This document shows, in pieces, positions 1 to 11,010 of a stretch of 64,000 nucleotides of DNA. Each line of letters opens with the position of its first letter. The stretch's first letter is position 1. The notes below the pieces were generated by a model, which did no database searches, was not told the DNA's origin, and was given only the letters and a program-made list of their open reading frames with translations. The translations under genes and the position numbers were made by a program. Source of the DNA: Drosophila persimilis (lineage: Eukaryota; Arthropoda; Insecta; Diptera; Drosophilidae); assembly GCF_003286085.1 (NCBI RefSeq), contig NW_020825346.1, positions 992,001 through 1,056,000 on the forward strand, read 5' to 3'.

Positions 1-184
1 CATGTTGCATAGTGTTGAATTTGGTGTTTGGTTTTTTTGGTTTTGTTTTTGGTTTCGAAGAAGAATATTATGTCTGACAGTCGAAGATTGAATCGCAATT
101 TGGTTATTGCTGCTCCTAATAATACTCCTAATACTGGTGCCTGGATAAGCCTTGGATAATCATCTACTTGGATGCATTTATGAA

Positions 185-210
185 GTGTGTGTGTGTGTGT
201 GTGTGTGTGT
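185..210. repeat. (GT)n microsatellite
   Basis: An uninterrupted GT dinucleotide run lies just downstream of the Agpat1 stop codon, probably in its 3'UTR or flank. Confidence 0.9.
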
Positions 211-296
211 CAAGTGTGAGATAAGATTAAAAGCTGGATATCTCCTATCGGCTATCGGGTTGAGTAGCTTCGTTTCCGCAGCATCTACCTCTAAGT

Positions 297-3290
297 CTAG
301 AGCGTTTTTAGCATGGTTGCCTTGGCGGCTGTGGCGCCGCTCTTGTACGTCTCGTAGGTGGCCGATGCTGCTGCGGCTCCCACATGAAGCGGCGCGTAAC
401 TCGAACCGCTGCTGGCCACAGCGACAGAGGCGGCAGCAGCCACAGCCGCTGCCTCTACTTCTGCCCCTGGCGGCAGGACGCCTTCCGACGCTGACGCTGC
501 TGATGACGATGGAGCTAGCGGTGAGGACTTGAGCGGATTGTAGCGCAGCTCCAGGGCCTCCGCAGAGGTTAGCTTGAAAGTTTCAATCATCTGGGCGCGC
601 ACACGCTCCATGAGCGGATCGATGTCGTCCTTGGTCAGGCCCTCGGTGCTGACCGGCGGCAGTGTGGTGATCACTATCCGTCCAGCGTTGAGTATCTTCT
701 TCTTGTCGTTGAGGAATGTGCAATAGGAGCTAAAGACCACGGGCAGTATCGGTATCTGCTGGTCAATGGCCATGTGGAAGGCGCCCTTCTTGAACGGATG
801 CAGTTCGCCGGTGTTGCGACGCGTGCCCTCCGGGAATACCCACAACTTGATGCGCTGCTTCTTAATGCGTCGATTCACATCGTTCAGGATCTCGCGCGCC
901 TTCTCGCCTCGCACGCGATCGATGAATATGAGGCCGGCCAGCCAGGCGGCCAGGCCGAACGGCCACACGTAGAACAGCTCCCTCTTGGCCACCACCGTGC
1001 ACTTGTTCATCACATGCCAGATGTTAAACATTCCTGTGCGATTAAGCAAGAAAAATATATTAGCTACTTTCGGTTCGATTCGGTTCGATTCGGTTCGATT
1101 CGATTCGGTTATTACCCAGCACATCCAACGAGCTCTGATGGTTGGCCACAATGATGCAGGCCTGGTCCTTGGCCAGATGCTCCTTGCCACGCAGCTCCCA
1201 GCGCAACCCAATCAACGTTGTCACGCGATGACACCAGGTGCTGGCCCATCTGCAAAGAAATATCATTGGATACAGAGTCGGTATGTACCTTATTTTAGGG
1301 GGAATTTGTATACCCTTATACCCTGATTCCCCGCTGCATCTCTACCGATATGCATAACTAATAGTGTCCACATATTCAAAGAATTTTCAAGATTATAAAT
1401 CTACCAACTTATTTGGCAGAAGTTCGGTTTCTGATTCATTCGATGTGGACAGGCATGAAGGCAGGGTCTATGGGTTTTTTTTTTTTCAATCATGCTAACA
1501 GCCAGCAAGGCGTAGTCGGGCAATCAAAGCTACATATATATATATATGGTCTATATATACTAGAGTGACGCGTCCACCAGCGCTTTATTGCCCGTAATTA
1601 GAGGCTCGGAGTAGAATTAATTATACCGCAGACTATAGGAATTCCATTGTGCCACGGCTCTGGTGACCGGGCACCACCCAATCGATAAGCTGCATTAAAT
1701 AGTTGGGGAAAAGGGCATAATGGGAAATACTATACAAGTACGAACGCGTTAACCACAACGTCATCAAATATTCATGATTATTCTTAACGCAAAGTGTCAT
1801 TCGAGGCGAGGCGAGTCGAGTCGAGTCGTAAGTGGAGGCGGGCATGTGAAGGGGGAAATTATTACAAGTGCACTTGCAACCACAGGTGCGATGGGTGCAG
1901 CGGGGCGACCTCGGCATCACCTTTTGCCACAGTTTGCCATTAGCGTGCAACAGCGGCGCCCCCCTTACTGCCGGCCGCCCTACACGTGTCGAATCGGAAC
2001 ACTGGCACCGGCCCCCTCCCCCATTTAGCCCCCGCAGAAGGGCAAAGCACCAACTTTGTCCTTCGATTGACACACAGGCGTCGGCGAGCATTGCCAAAAC
2101 AAAACAAAAAGCAATTAAGAATGCCTCTTATACGGTTGTAGTCGATGCGGTAGTAGGACCATGGGATACCCTCTAAACGGTATCTAATTATAATAACCCT
2201 CGAATAATACCGTCAGTATAGTCCTTAGACCTATCAGAAGTCTGGCTCTATCTCTTTATTCTTTTCTATTTATTTATTGTGTCTTTTCGCTTATGGGAAA
2301 TTTGTGTGTGCAGCGATTCAACGTCTTTCCCGGCACTGAAATAAATTCGATATAGCTTAGAGCATTTCACACAGCTCCGGCTGTGTCCTGTGTGACCTTA
2401 ATGGACAGCCAAATGGGCCCCGAGGAGCACATTTTGGTGGCCACCTGCATTTTTAGCTTGTTAATATTGATGTGAAATTAATGTTGTATGTGTCATTGAT
2501 GTCGGACGGAGGACGCTAGTGCATTAATAATTCGTGTAACATTGGAAACCCTTCGGGAGTTCCCAGCACTGAGAGTTCCAGTGCCTGAAGTCCCCCAGTC
2601 CACACCCTGCAGAAAGTCCCGATCTAAACTGATAAATATTGGCTTGACCGATGGTTTGGCATACTGTTTGTAATTCCTTTGCCGTAAATTAAGAGCCTTA
2701 TTCCCCGACAATTTATAGCCCGAGAGAGCTGTCAAGCCCCTCGCCGAATGCATTATTCATCGGTAATTAGTGTGTCCTGCAGTTGATTACGTTAACCACT
2801 TCGGTAACGGGGTGGGGTGCACTTTAATGAAAACGTTGCGGATAGTACTGGTGAAAGTGAAAGAATTCTGGGCAAAACAGAAGCACACACCATAGGAACA
2901 ATCCAAGTTACAAGTGCACTCAGAAGCGAGTAGATATTCAGTAGGATGTGGCATGATGGAATTCCACTACAGCAATTTATTTATACCAAGTTCTCCCTTG
3001 ACTGCCAGTCAATGACCGCCAATAACCCTTTATCCGTTCTAGAGGACGTTCCACTGTATGAAAAGTGGATTTCAAGTGAATTTAAGAAGAGTAATACGGA
3101 ATACTTACAGCAGATTGCGCACATCGCAGGGGCGTGTGAGGAAGGCCGGTATGAGTACGATCGCGTTGAACGACACGATGCCGTAGTAGATGAGGAATTT
3201 GAAATAATAGCGAAAGATGTGATTCGTCTCGTACAGAAAGGGCAACATCAGCAGCATAAACAGTCCCAGCAGCTCGATGAATGAACTCAT
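297..3290 (-). CDS. Agpat1: 1-acyl-sn-glycerol-3-phosphate acyltransferase (AGPAT/LPAAT), three coding exons
   Basis: The enzyme acylates lysophosphatidic acid to phosphatidic acid in ER membranes, a step of phospholipid and triglyceride synthesis. Coding exons on the minus strand are 3290-3109, 1249-1116 and 1033-297 (stop TAG), giving 350 aa. The introns are 1859 and 82 nt, and all joins keep frame. The N-terminus (about residues 4-50) is hydrophobic with likely membrane segments. Acyltransferase motif I is NHQSSLD (H98, D103) and the substrate motif is FPEGTR (172-177), so the catalytic residues are present. The C-terminus is a low-complexity Ala/Ser tail. The first ATG in this frame is at 3290. 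The same frame runs open upstream without an ATG to a probable 5'UTR acceptor at 3436-3435, and a 10-codon uORF starts at 3360. The family call is firm. The symbol rests on similarity to the fly protein as I remember it. Confidence 0.93.
1034..1115 (-). repeat. Decamer repeat inside an 82-nt Agpat1 intron
   Basis: This intron separates the NHQSSLD exon from the FPEGTR exon. It holds about four tandem copies of CGGTTCGATT (plus strand, about 1070-1109) that end next to the 5' splice site (GT at 1115-1114). The repeat fills roughly half of the intron. Confidence 0.85.
1250..3108 (-). other. First coding intron of Agpat1, no gene seen inside
   Basis: The interval is bounded by a GTAAGT donor at 3108 and a TTTGCAG acceptor at 1251-1250. 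It holds AT-rich sequence, a short T tract near 1480 and a TA repeat near 1534-1545. I found no convincing exon or RNA gene on either strand. Confidence 0.7.
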
Positions 3291-5989
3291 GGCGTATGGA
3301 TCGCCACCGTTGCCGGATCGTGCCGGATTCAGATTCTGTTTTCCGGATCTGGGCTCCTCATCCACCGCTTCTCCTTCTCCGGTTAAGGCAGATTGCAGTC
3401 TTTTGTTCAGGTGGAATCTATCGCTCTTCTATCGCTATAAAAAAATAACCATTCAAGATTAGCTCGGGTGTCCATCTAAATGACATAATAATACAATATC
3501 GGCGCGGGTATAGAATGGAACGGAATGGGAGTAAGCATCTGAAAAAAGTCTCTCCAAAGCTAGCTCTTATTGTCTCACAAAAGAAAACATGGAGGGAGGA
3601 TCCACGATCGCTAGTTATGTTCCAATGTTAATTCTTGCTTCCTCACCAGCCATTCAATCTCGCTCCCCCCTGCGCCAGAGGGTGCACACTGCACGGGGAA
3701 AAGAGTGAGAGGGAATGAGTCAGCTCGTGGAAGGGGTAGCCACTGAAATTGTATTTGTTGGTGTTCTTTCTATAATAATATTTCGATTTGATCGAAGTAT
3801 GCGAGATATGGTCTTGCTCTATGGTTCTGCGTTTTCAGTTTTCTTGTATCTTGAAAATTGTAGTTGCCATCTCAGGAGTCTGGATACAAAATTGGATTGC
3901 TCTAGCTCTTATGGTCTCTGAAATTCGGGCAGACAGACAAACAGACATGGTATTTTGCCTCAAGAATATATACATATGTGTGTACATATCCAAATCCAAG
4001 CCCTGTGGGAGGATGGTGGCCGGTATGTTGCGTGCATATTTGGCGCAGCATTCTTGGACCCGGCGCAGCATTATTAGCATGCAAATCAGGGGAATGGAAT
4101 GCAACAAACCACAAGGTACTTGCACGCGCACACATCCATGCATAGTATTCGCATACGTATGTATTGGTGATGCAGCAGAGAAGCAGCAGCAGCCGGAAAA
4201 GAGCAGAAAAAATCAATTTAAATTTGCGCCCAACGTTGAACGATGAAAAAAACAAAACAAACCGCAAAACAAGAAGCTAAAACTACAAGCTACAAGTACC
4301 GAATCATTTGATACCCTTGGCAGATCGAAGTATACTAATGAACGGGCAAATCCATAACTGGGGAGGACACTGCGACATTGCATCGTTCACTGCATTGCAA
4401 ACATTTTTTCAAAATCATAATACCCTCCGCCGCACAGGTACCAAAAAAAATCAAGAATTCGCATATGAATGCATTTGTGTGTGTTTGTGTGTGTGTGTGT
4501 GCAGCCATGCAAGAAGATACATATATATACTGAGAACAAGAACAATTATGGATATCAAATATACAATTTATTTCGCTTGAAAGCCCTTCGAGAATATTCT
4601 CTGATGATTTCTTGTAAATAATTTCTATGCCCACCGTGGGCCGCACACTCAAAACATTTAACGGGACCCGTATAAGAGTCGAAGACACATCTGGCAGAAA
4701 AAGCAACACAACAGAGGGTTGGCAGATGCAGCTAGAGAGAGAGAAAGAGTGAGGGAGAGCGGCGACACAAACCAAACCCATTGGCAATAGAAAGAGAGAG
4801 GGGCAGCACAGAAGAGCGAGGCACGACACACCAAGGATAACAGAACAAAACGAAACAAAACCGTGGGACGAAAATCGTAGACTTTTGCACATTCAATAAC
4901 AAATTCGTATTTATGTAGACGGCACTGTGTATACTTATGTATTTATTTTAATGTCTTTGAATTGCTGCTACAGCGGCCTCCTTTGTGGAAGCATCGCGTA
5001 TGTGCTTTACAATTAAGTAAACCAATTTGAATATAATACAATTGACAGACAGACGGGGGCGCTTCAATAGCGCTTCAAAGCGGCCGACCATTACAGACCA
5101 ACAACAACCACACTAGTGCGCGAATTGACAGCAAAGCAACGGCAACAACAATAAAAGCAGCGTTTTTTTTTTGCCAGTATAACAAAAGGGATTACGTTTT
5201 TTTGTTTTTCTTTGCTGGGATGCGACTGCGACTGCGACTACGTCGACGCCGCTTGGACGGACGACGGGCGCGCCGTTAAACGTGAAACGCAAAACTGTTT
5301 GGGGCGAGAAATCCCGTTACCGGCGTTGGCGGCGGAAGTTCTGATCAACTGACGAAAAGACGACTACCCTCGAGGCGGGGCGGCAAATGATGGTCCACAA
5401 GATAGCACGATATGCACGACTTGCGCATAGGGGTATCCGTACGGGCTGGCACAGGACTTACCCCAGCAGTTAGGACACCCTGGTCCTGTGGCGGAAAATT
5501 TCAATTATCTATGTGTCGCCAGGCAGCTCCTCTCCCGCAGCGCATCATTATGCAGCAACTTGCTGCCAGCTTGGTGGAGCTCCGAATGGGGAACGCGGAT
5601 CACTCGTCCAGTAATTACACACGGCTGCTGCTTTCGTTTCGTTGTTATTTTCACGCACGACAAACGGAAAAAGTATTTGTATAAATAAACCCAACAAATG
5701 CAAGAAGAGATTCAATTGACTTTAGTTGTACACTTTTAGGCGACTTTTTAATTTTTTTATCGCGCGCTCAGCAACACAACCTCAAGAATCCATTCAGCAA
5801 AATTTTGCACTGGCCAAATCAGGGATGATATTCGTATGAAAACGATAAAAATACCAGTCCCCTCTTGAAGTTTGTAAATTGTTTTTCGCATGTAAATTTT
5901 AAATTGTTCGTCGTGAATGCCAATTATTTAGGGCTGCCGTTGAAAACTATCGCACAAAAACATCGATTTTTAAAGTGTATCGACATATA
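3291..5989. other. Divergent spacer between Agpat1 and BTBD9; Agpat1 5'UTR exon likely at 3291-3434
   Basis: On the minus strand a T-rich tract plus AG (3436-3435), preceded by a CTAAT branch-point match, suggests that the first Agpat1 coding exon starts at 3434 and that a leader intron lies upstream. The rest holds microsatellites (GT near 4478-4500) and AT-rich sequence. No other coding exon was recognised on either strand. Confidence 0.5.
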
Positions 5990-5997
5990 TATCGATA
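5990..5997 (+). promoter_or_regulatory. DRE-type core promoter element
   Basis: TATCGATA is a perfect palindromic DRE, the site bound by DREF in housekeeping fly promoters. It lies about 330 nt upstream of the BTBD9 start codon and just before a plausible leader exon. It could serve either divergent gene. Confidence 0.6.
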
Positions 5998-6134
5998 AGT
6001 CGGTACATCAATTATATATTCAACATCCCTAAATTCCATAAAATACTCTACAAAAATTTTGTTTTTTCTTCTAAAAGCGGGTTCAGGGCGTACAATCGGC
6101 GTAATCTACGTAGCGAAAAAGCAATAATACGAAG

Positions 6135-6254
6135 GTGAGTAGACAGTTGGCGGTCAATCGTAGCAACATATCCGGCTGACACTCTTGGGGATTCGAGAAA
6201 TTGCTGTGCGGCGTCATTTGTTAACAGTTCTCTCTTCCACTCACACTCGCGCAG
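6135..6254 (+). other. Probable 5'UTR intron of BTBD9
   Basis: A donor matching GTGAGT at 6135 is preceded by GAAG, and an acceptor CGCAG ends at 6254, 63 nt before the start codon. The 120-nt size fits short fly introns. It was inferred from splice consensus alone. Confidence 0.5.
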
Positions 6255-6317
6255 TTATACAACACACAGACACACACCAACAGACTCCGGCCCACACATA
6301 GGCTCCCAGCGACGGAT

Positions 6318-8820
6318 ATGAGCAGCCAGGGACACCACAAGATGCATAGATCGTCCTCCTCCACCGGCAAGAGTAACAAACCCGATCAGGAGTTCACCGA
6401 TGAAATCGATCTGTGCGACCGCTTCTCGGCGGACATGGCTCGGCTCTGCATGAACGAGCACTACTCGGACGTGGAGTTTGTAGTCGAGGAGCAGCTCCTG
6501 CCGGCCCATCGCGTTATCCTGGCAGCGCGCAGCGAGTACTTCCGTGCGCTGCTGTACGGGGGCATGTCAGAGACGACACAACGACGGATTACGCTGGAGG
6601 TGTCGCTGGATCCGTTCAAAGTGCTACTCCGGTACATTTACTCTGGAACGTTGCTGCTGTCCACCTTGGACGAGGATGCCGTGATCGACGTCCTCGGCAT
6701 GGCCAATCAGTACGGATTCCAGGACCTAGAGATGGCCATATCAAAATATCTGCGTCAGTATCTGGCTCTCAGCAACGTATGCATGATCCTGGATGCAGCA
6801 CGCCTCTACAACCTGGACGAGCTGACCAATGTGTGTCTAGCGTTCATGGATCGCAATGCACGCGAATTGCTGCAGCACGACTCATTCAAAATGCTCTCCA
6901 AGGTAGGCCGGAGTCCTGCAAACAGAAGACGCGCCCAAGCTAATCCCTAATATACATGCATTTTTGATCTTACAGGAATCTCTAGAGGAAGTCCTGCGGC
7001 GGGATTCGTTCTTTGCCGCCGAAGTACACATCTTTCAGGCCGTTTGGAAATGGAGCCGCTATAATCCGAATGTCGACATCAAGTCGGTGGTCTCGTTCGT
7101 CCGTCTGCCACTCATGAATCTCGAGGACCTGCTGCAGGTGGTGCGACCCTCCACCATTCTCGAGCCAGACAAAATACTCGATGCCCTTCAAGAGAGGAGC
7201 ACCTCAAAGTCGCTGCCCTACAGGGCCGCCTTGTTACCCGATGAGAATGTGGCCACGGAAAAGCATGACTCGTATTGCATTCAGGGCGATTGCCGGTCGG
7301 CCCTGCTCGACGGAGACGTCACCGACTACGACATGGAGAACGGCTACACGCGACACTCGATCACCGAAAACGATCCCGGCATTGTCGTTGAGCTGGGCAC
7401 CACCTTCATGATAAATCACATCCGCATGCTGCTGTGGGACCGGGACAGTCGGGCCTACTCCTACTACGTGGAGGTCTCTGGCGACATGATGCACTGGGAG
7501 TGCGTGGTCGACTACAGCGAGTACCACTGCCGATCCTGGCAGTATCTATACTTTCCGGCTCGGGCCGTCCGCTACATTCGGCTCATGGGCACACAGAACA
7601 CCGTCAATCGGGTAAGCCAGTGGCGTTTTTCCTCGCACGTTGAGATCCTTCTCGATCGAAGATCCTTCGCTTGAATTTCAGGTGTTCCATGTCGTCGGAC
7701 TGGAGGCCATGCACACGAGCAATGTGCCCGAGCTGGTCGGTCACTTTGTGGCGCCGCAGCGAAATGTGGCCACCGTCGATCTGAGCGCCATTGTGACGGA
7801 CGGGGTCAGCCGCACCCGCAATGCCCTCATTAACGGGGACTATGTACGCTATGACTGGGACTCGGGGTACACCTGCCACCAGCTGGGCAGCGGCGATATT
7901 GTGGTCCGCCTAGGGCAGCCCTATCACGTGGGATCGATGCGTCTGCTGCTGTGGGACTGCGACGATCGCACCTACAGCTTCTACATTGAGACCTCGACGA
8001 ATCGCCGCGACTGGCAAATAGTGGTGGACCGGCGCAATGACAAGGTTCGCTCCTGGCAGAACTTTCACTTCACTCCCCGGCCCGTTGTCTTCATACGGAT
8101 TGTAGGCACCAGGAATACCGCGAATGAGGTAAGCAATTGCCTGTCCGTTGGCTTGGCCGGTGCCGCGAATCAACTCATGACTAGTCCCAAATACAGATAT
8201 TCCACTGCGTCCATCTCGAGTGCCCGTCGCAGGACAAGAGCTACCTCAAGGAAAAGGAGAAGGAAAAGGAGTTCGGCCGACAGCGCGAATGGGAACGGGA
8301 ACGGAAACGAGATCTGGGGAATCTCCTCAAGCCGATTACCCCAACGGATGACAACCATGCCTCCACCTCTGCGTCAGCTATAGCCGCCCTTGCAGCCATC
8401 AGCCTATCCCCATCAGGATCATCGCCGGCCGGTGCGTCCAGCCAGAACGAACTCAAACCGAACATCCCCTGTCTGCCACAGACATCCGATGAACTGGCCG
8501 ACGTTATATCGAAAGCGGAGGCACAGCCTGAACGGGACACACCAGACGAAGTCCCCTCTGCACCGCCTTCGCCTGCATCAGTATCGACGCCTGCAGAGGC
8601 CCATGCTGAACCACCTCCGCCGCAGGAGAAGGAGAAAGAAAAGGAGCAGAAGCAGGAGCAGGCGGCTCTGCCTGAGCCAGTGCCATCACCTCTTCTGGTC
8701 GAGCTGGAGCCAAATGAGCCAGCAACAACAACAGAAGATACAACAGCAGCACCACCAATGGCGGCAACAACAGCAGCAGCAGCAGCAGCAGCAGCGGCCC
8801 CTCATCTCCAGCGACGCTGA
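6318..8820 (+). CDS. BTBD9: BTBD9-like BTB/BACK protein with two discoidin-like domains
   Basis: Exons are 6318-6902, 6976-7611, 7682-8128 and 8197-8820 (TGA), giving 763 aa. The introns are 68-73 nt with GT..AG ends. A BTB/POZ domain (about 35-145, with EHYSDVEFVV and PAHRVILAARS) is followed by a BACK domain. Two F5/8-type (discoidin-like) domains follow, each with the pattern LLWDxDxRxYSxY and ending in GTxNTxN. The last exon encodes a Lys/Glu-rich stretch, a Pro/Ser-rich tail and a run of about 9 Ala, so the C-terminus is low complexity and probably variable. In flies and mammals BTBD9 is linked to dopamine, sleep and iron handling, and it is a candidate CUL3 adaptor. Those functions come from the family, not from this sequence. 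The start is the first in-frame ATG after the putative leader intron. Confidence 0.95.
8770..8796 (+). repeat. (GCA)n run coding poly-Ala at the BTBD9 C-terminus
   Basis: A run of GCA codons 24 nt before the stop codon encodes consecutive alanines. Repeat-length variation here would stay in frame. Confidence 0.9.
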
Positions 8821-9569
8821 GTGCTGCAGATGAAGCCTGTATTTTCTACTGTTCTTTCATGAGTGTCCGCCACTCGAAATACTCCTGTGGTCAAATTGTA
8901 ATTGTTGTAGACGTAGACGCCCGCCTTACATCCATTGGTCCCATTCCACCGATTCCAGAGTGTGTCCTTGTGAGTCGTCTCCAGTTGAGTTGCAATCCTG
9001 CACCGTATTTGCACCGCCGTATTTGTTATCTAGTCCTTCCCAGTGCCGTCAACCCAAGACACGCTCGAAACATTCGCATCGCTAATTGTTATTTTACATA
9101 CGTCTAGCGCGTATTTTACTTGTTTCAAAAACGATATATTCCAATACTTGATTGGAGTTGATCGTTGATTGCGAGACGAAGATAGGAGCACCCTTTGTTT
9201 GCCAGGCAGCAGAGATATTTGATAAGTTTTAAACATTAATTGTGCAGACCCGAAATCAGATTTCCCAGCACCCCAACCAAAATTGTATACGATATGCATC
9301 CCGGGGCATCCCAACGGATACGGGGAGTCCCCCTAGAGCCTAGACGAACCTAAATTTAGGAAAATTTGTATTTTATTCAAGAAACATCAAGTGCACATCG
9401 CACTACAAAAATCCTATAGGAAGTAAGAGGAAAGCTCTCTCTTGGGCTTTCCCTTGTGTGGTTTCCGAGCACGATCTTGCCCCCGGTGTCTACCAAAATT
9501 TAAGTTATTGGTGTTATTATGCAAATTGTATCATACATACATTTCAATGGAAATTGCACTCAAAATAAA
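8821..9569 (+). other. BTBD9 3'UTR with polyadenylation signal AATAAA at 9564-9569
   Basis: AT-rich non-coding sequence follows the TGA. The first canonical AATAAA on this strand is at 9564-9569, giving a 3'UTR of about 760 nt. No transcript evidence is available. Confidence 0.55.
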
Positions 9570-9860
9570 ACCTAACCAAAAATGTTCACACAATCAACAT
9601 CGCCAGGTTCAATAATCAATTGTAGGCGTTGGAGAGGGAGGATCAGGGGAACCCACAAAAACCAACCGCATACAGTGGGCAGTGGGCGCTCAGTCACTAA
9701 GCAGGCCAGCGAATCAGAGAGAGACGGCAAGAGCTCGCTCTGGCGGCGAAGTGGTTGGCTTTAGCCAGGCGCAGAAAATTGCAATATAGAATCCACAGCG
9801 CAGGCGCAACTACCTTGCTTACGGCGAGCGGCAGAGCAGAGTGAGAGAGTGTGTGCTGTC

Positions 9861-9891
<31 letters not shown>

Positions 9892-10716
9892 GGGCCAGCT
9901 CGCTCATTTAACCCAAGGTGTCTTAACATAAGGTGAGGCATTCCCGCAGAGGCCTTTCACGACGACTGGCTGCCGTTTCAGCACGAACCAATTTATACAT
10001 TGTTCAGGAATAGCAATTACATATAGTGTAAAAACAGTCCCGCTCAAGTGAAAAAGTTGGAAGATTATTAAATTGTTAATGAAATATTTCCAAAAATTGT
10101 TTTCTTTTTGTTGACTTAAAGGAAAGAAGCAATTTAAAAGCCAATGCACCTAAAAAAATATATTAAGTACATATGTATGAGCATATTATTACCTAAAATC
10201 TCCATTAGAGGGCAATACTTAAATGTTCATACCATAAATTAATTTGGAATAGATACAATAGAGGGGAGATACAAATATAAAACAATTTTAAAGTTCAGAA
10301 GTTGAATGGCCTTACCCTAAGGGGGAAATCACCTCTAATGACGGGTATAATAGAGTTATTAAAGTGTCCGATATGATGCCCAGAATGTAAATAGGTAGAA
10401 GGTTTATTGTATTCGCTTTCAAGGGATCTATGCGTTCCCCGCAGTGAGAGTGATCCCTCCAAGAAGTTCGGATCAGAGTGCTCGGGGCGGGAGAGTGTCA
10501 GGCCCCACCACCTTGTGTATATTGACACCTTGGCTGTGTTAACCGTTATGCTGCAGGTAGCTAACTAGCAGCGGCAGCGCAGCAGCGCAGGCAATAAGCT
10601 TCGCGGTCGCGGTCACAGCCGCGTCGCCTTGCGACACGACACTCGCCGTCAAACGCGTCTCGTCCGCCGTGGCCACAGCAACGCATCGCATTCCCGCTCT
10701 TGTGCCTCTGTGCTAA

Positions 10717-10753
<37 letters not shown>

Positions 10754-11010
10754 CACCGATTGGCGCTATATATTTAAAAATCAGTCGCGCGAGGGTGTCA
10801 TATATACGAGTATACCCACACCGATCTTTTATGTGCATCTAGAGGGGACAGGAAAAGAGCTCCACATCTCCCACATACATCTGTATATTTTTTGCCTAAT
10901 ATTCTTATTTTACTGTGACAAACCAAACGCGGAACAGTGCTTTAAAAATAGTTTCGTTCCCAATCGATCCACTAAATAAAAAATATAAAAAAAAAACCCC
11001 CAATATCAAA
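9570..11010 (+). promoter_or_regulatory. Upstream and 5'UTR region of the MARVEL gene
   Basis: The stretch contains a (GA)n tract at about 9859-9888, a possible GAGA-factor site, and a (CA)n run at 10718-10747. A TATA-like stretch at 10767-10779 sits next to an Inr-like TCAGTC (10781), but they are too close together (about 16 nt) to form a normal TATA-Inr pair. The transcription start is therefore undecided. Confidence 0.4.

Noticed and set aside
3291-3365. A longer Agpat1 N-terminus starting near 3365
   Set aside because: The frame is open there, but the codon at 3365 is GTG. The first in-frame ATG is at 3290, directly before the membrane segment.
10767-10790. TATA box plus initiator for the MARVEL gene
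   Set aside because: The two elements are only about 16 nt apart, roughly half the spacing needed.
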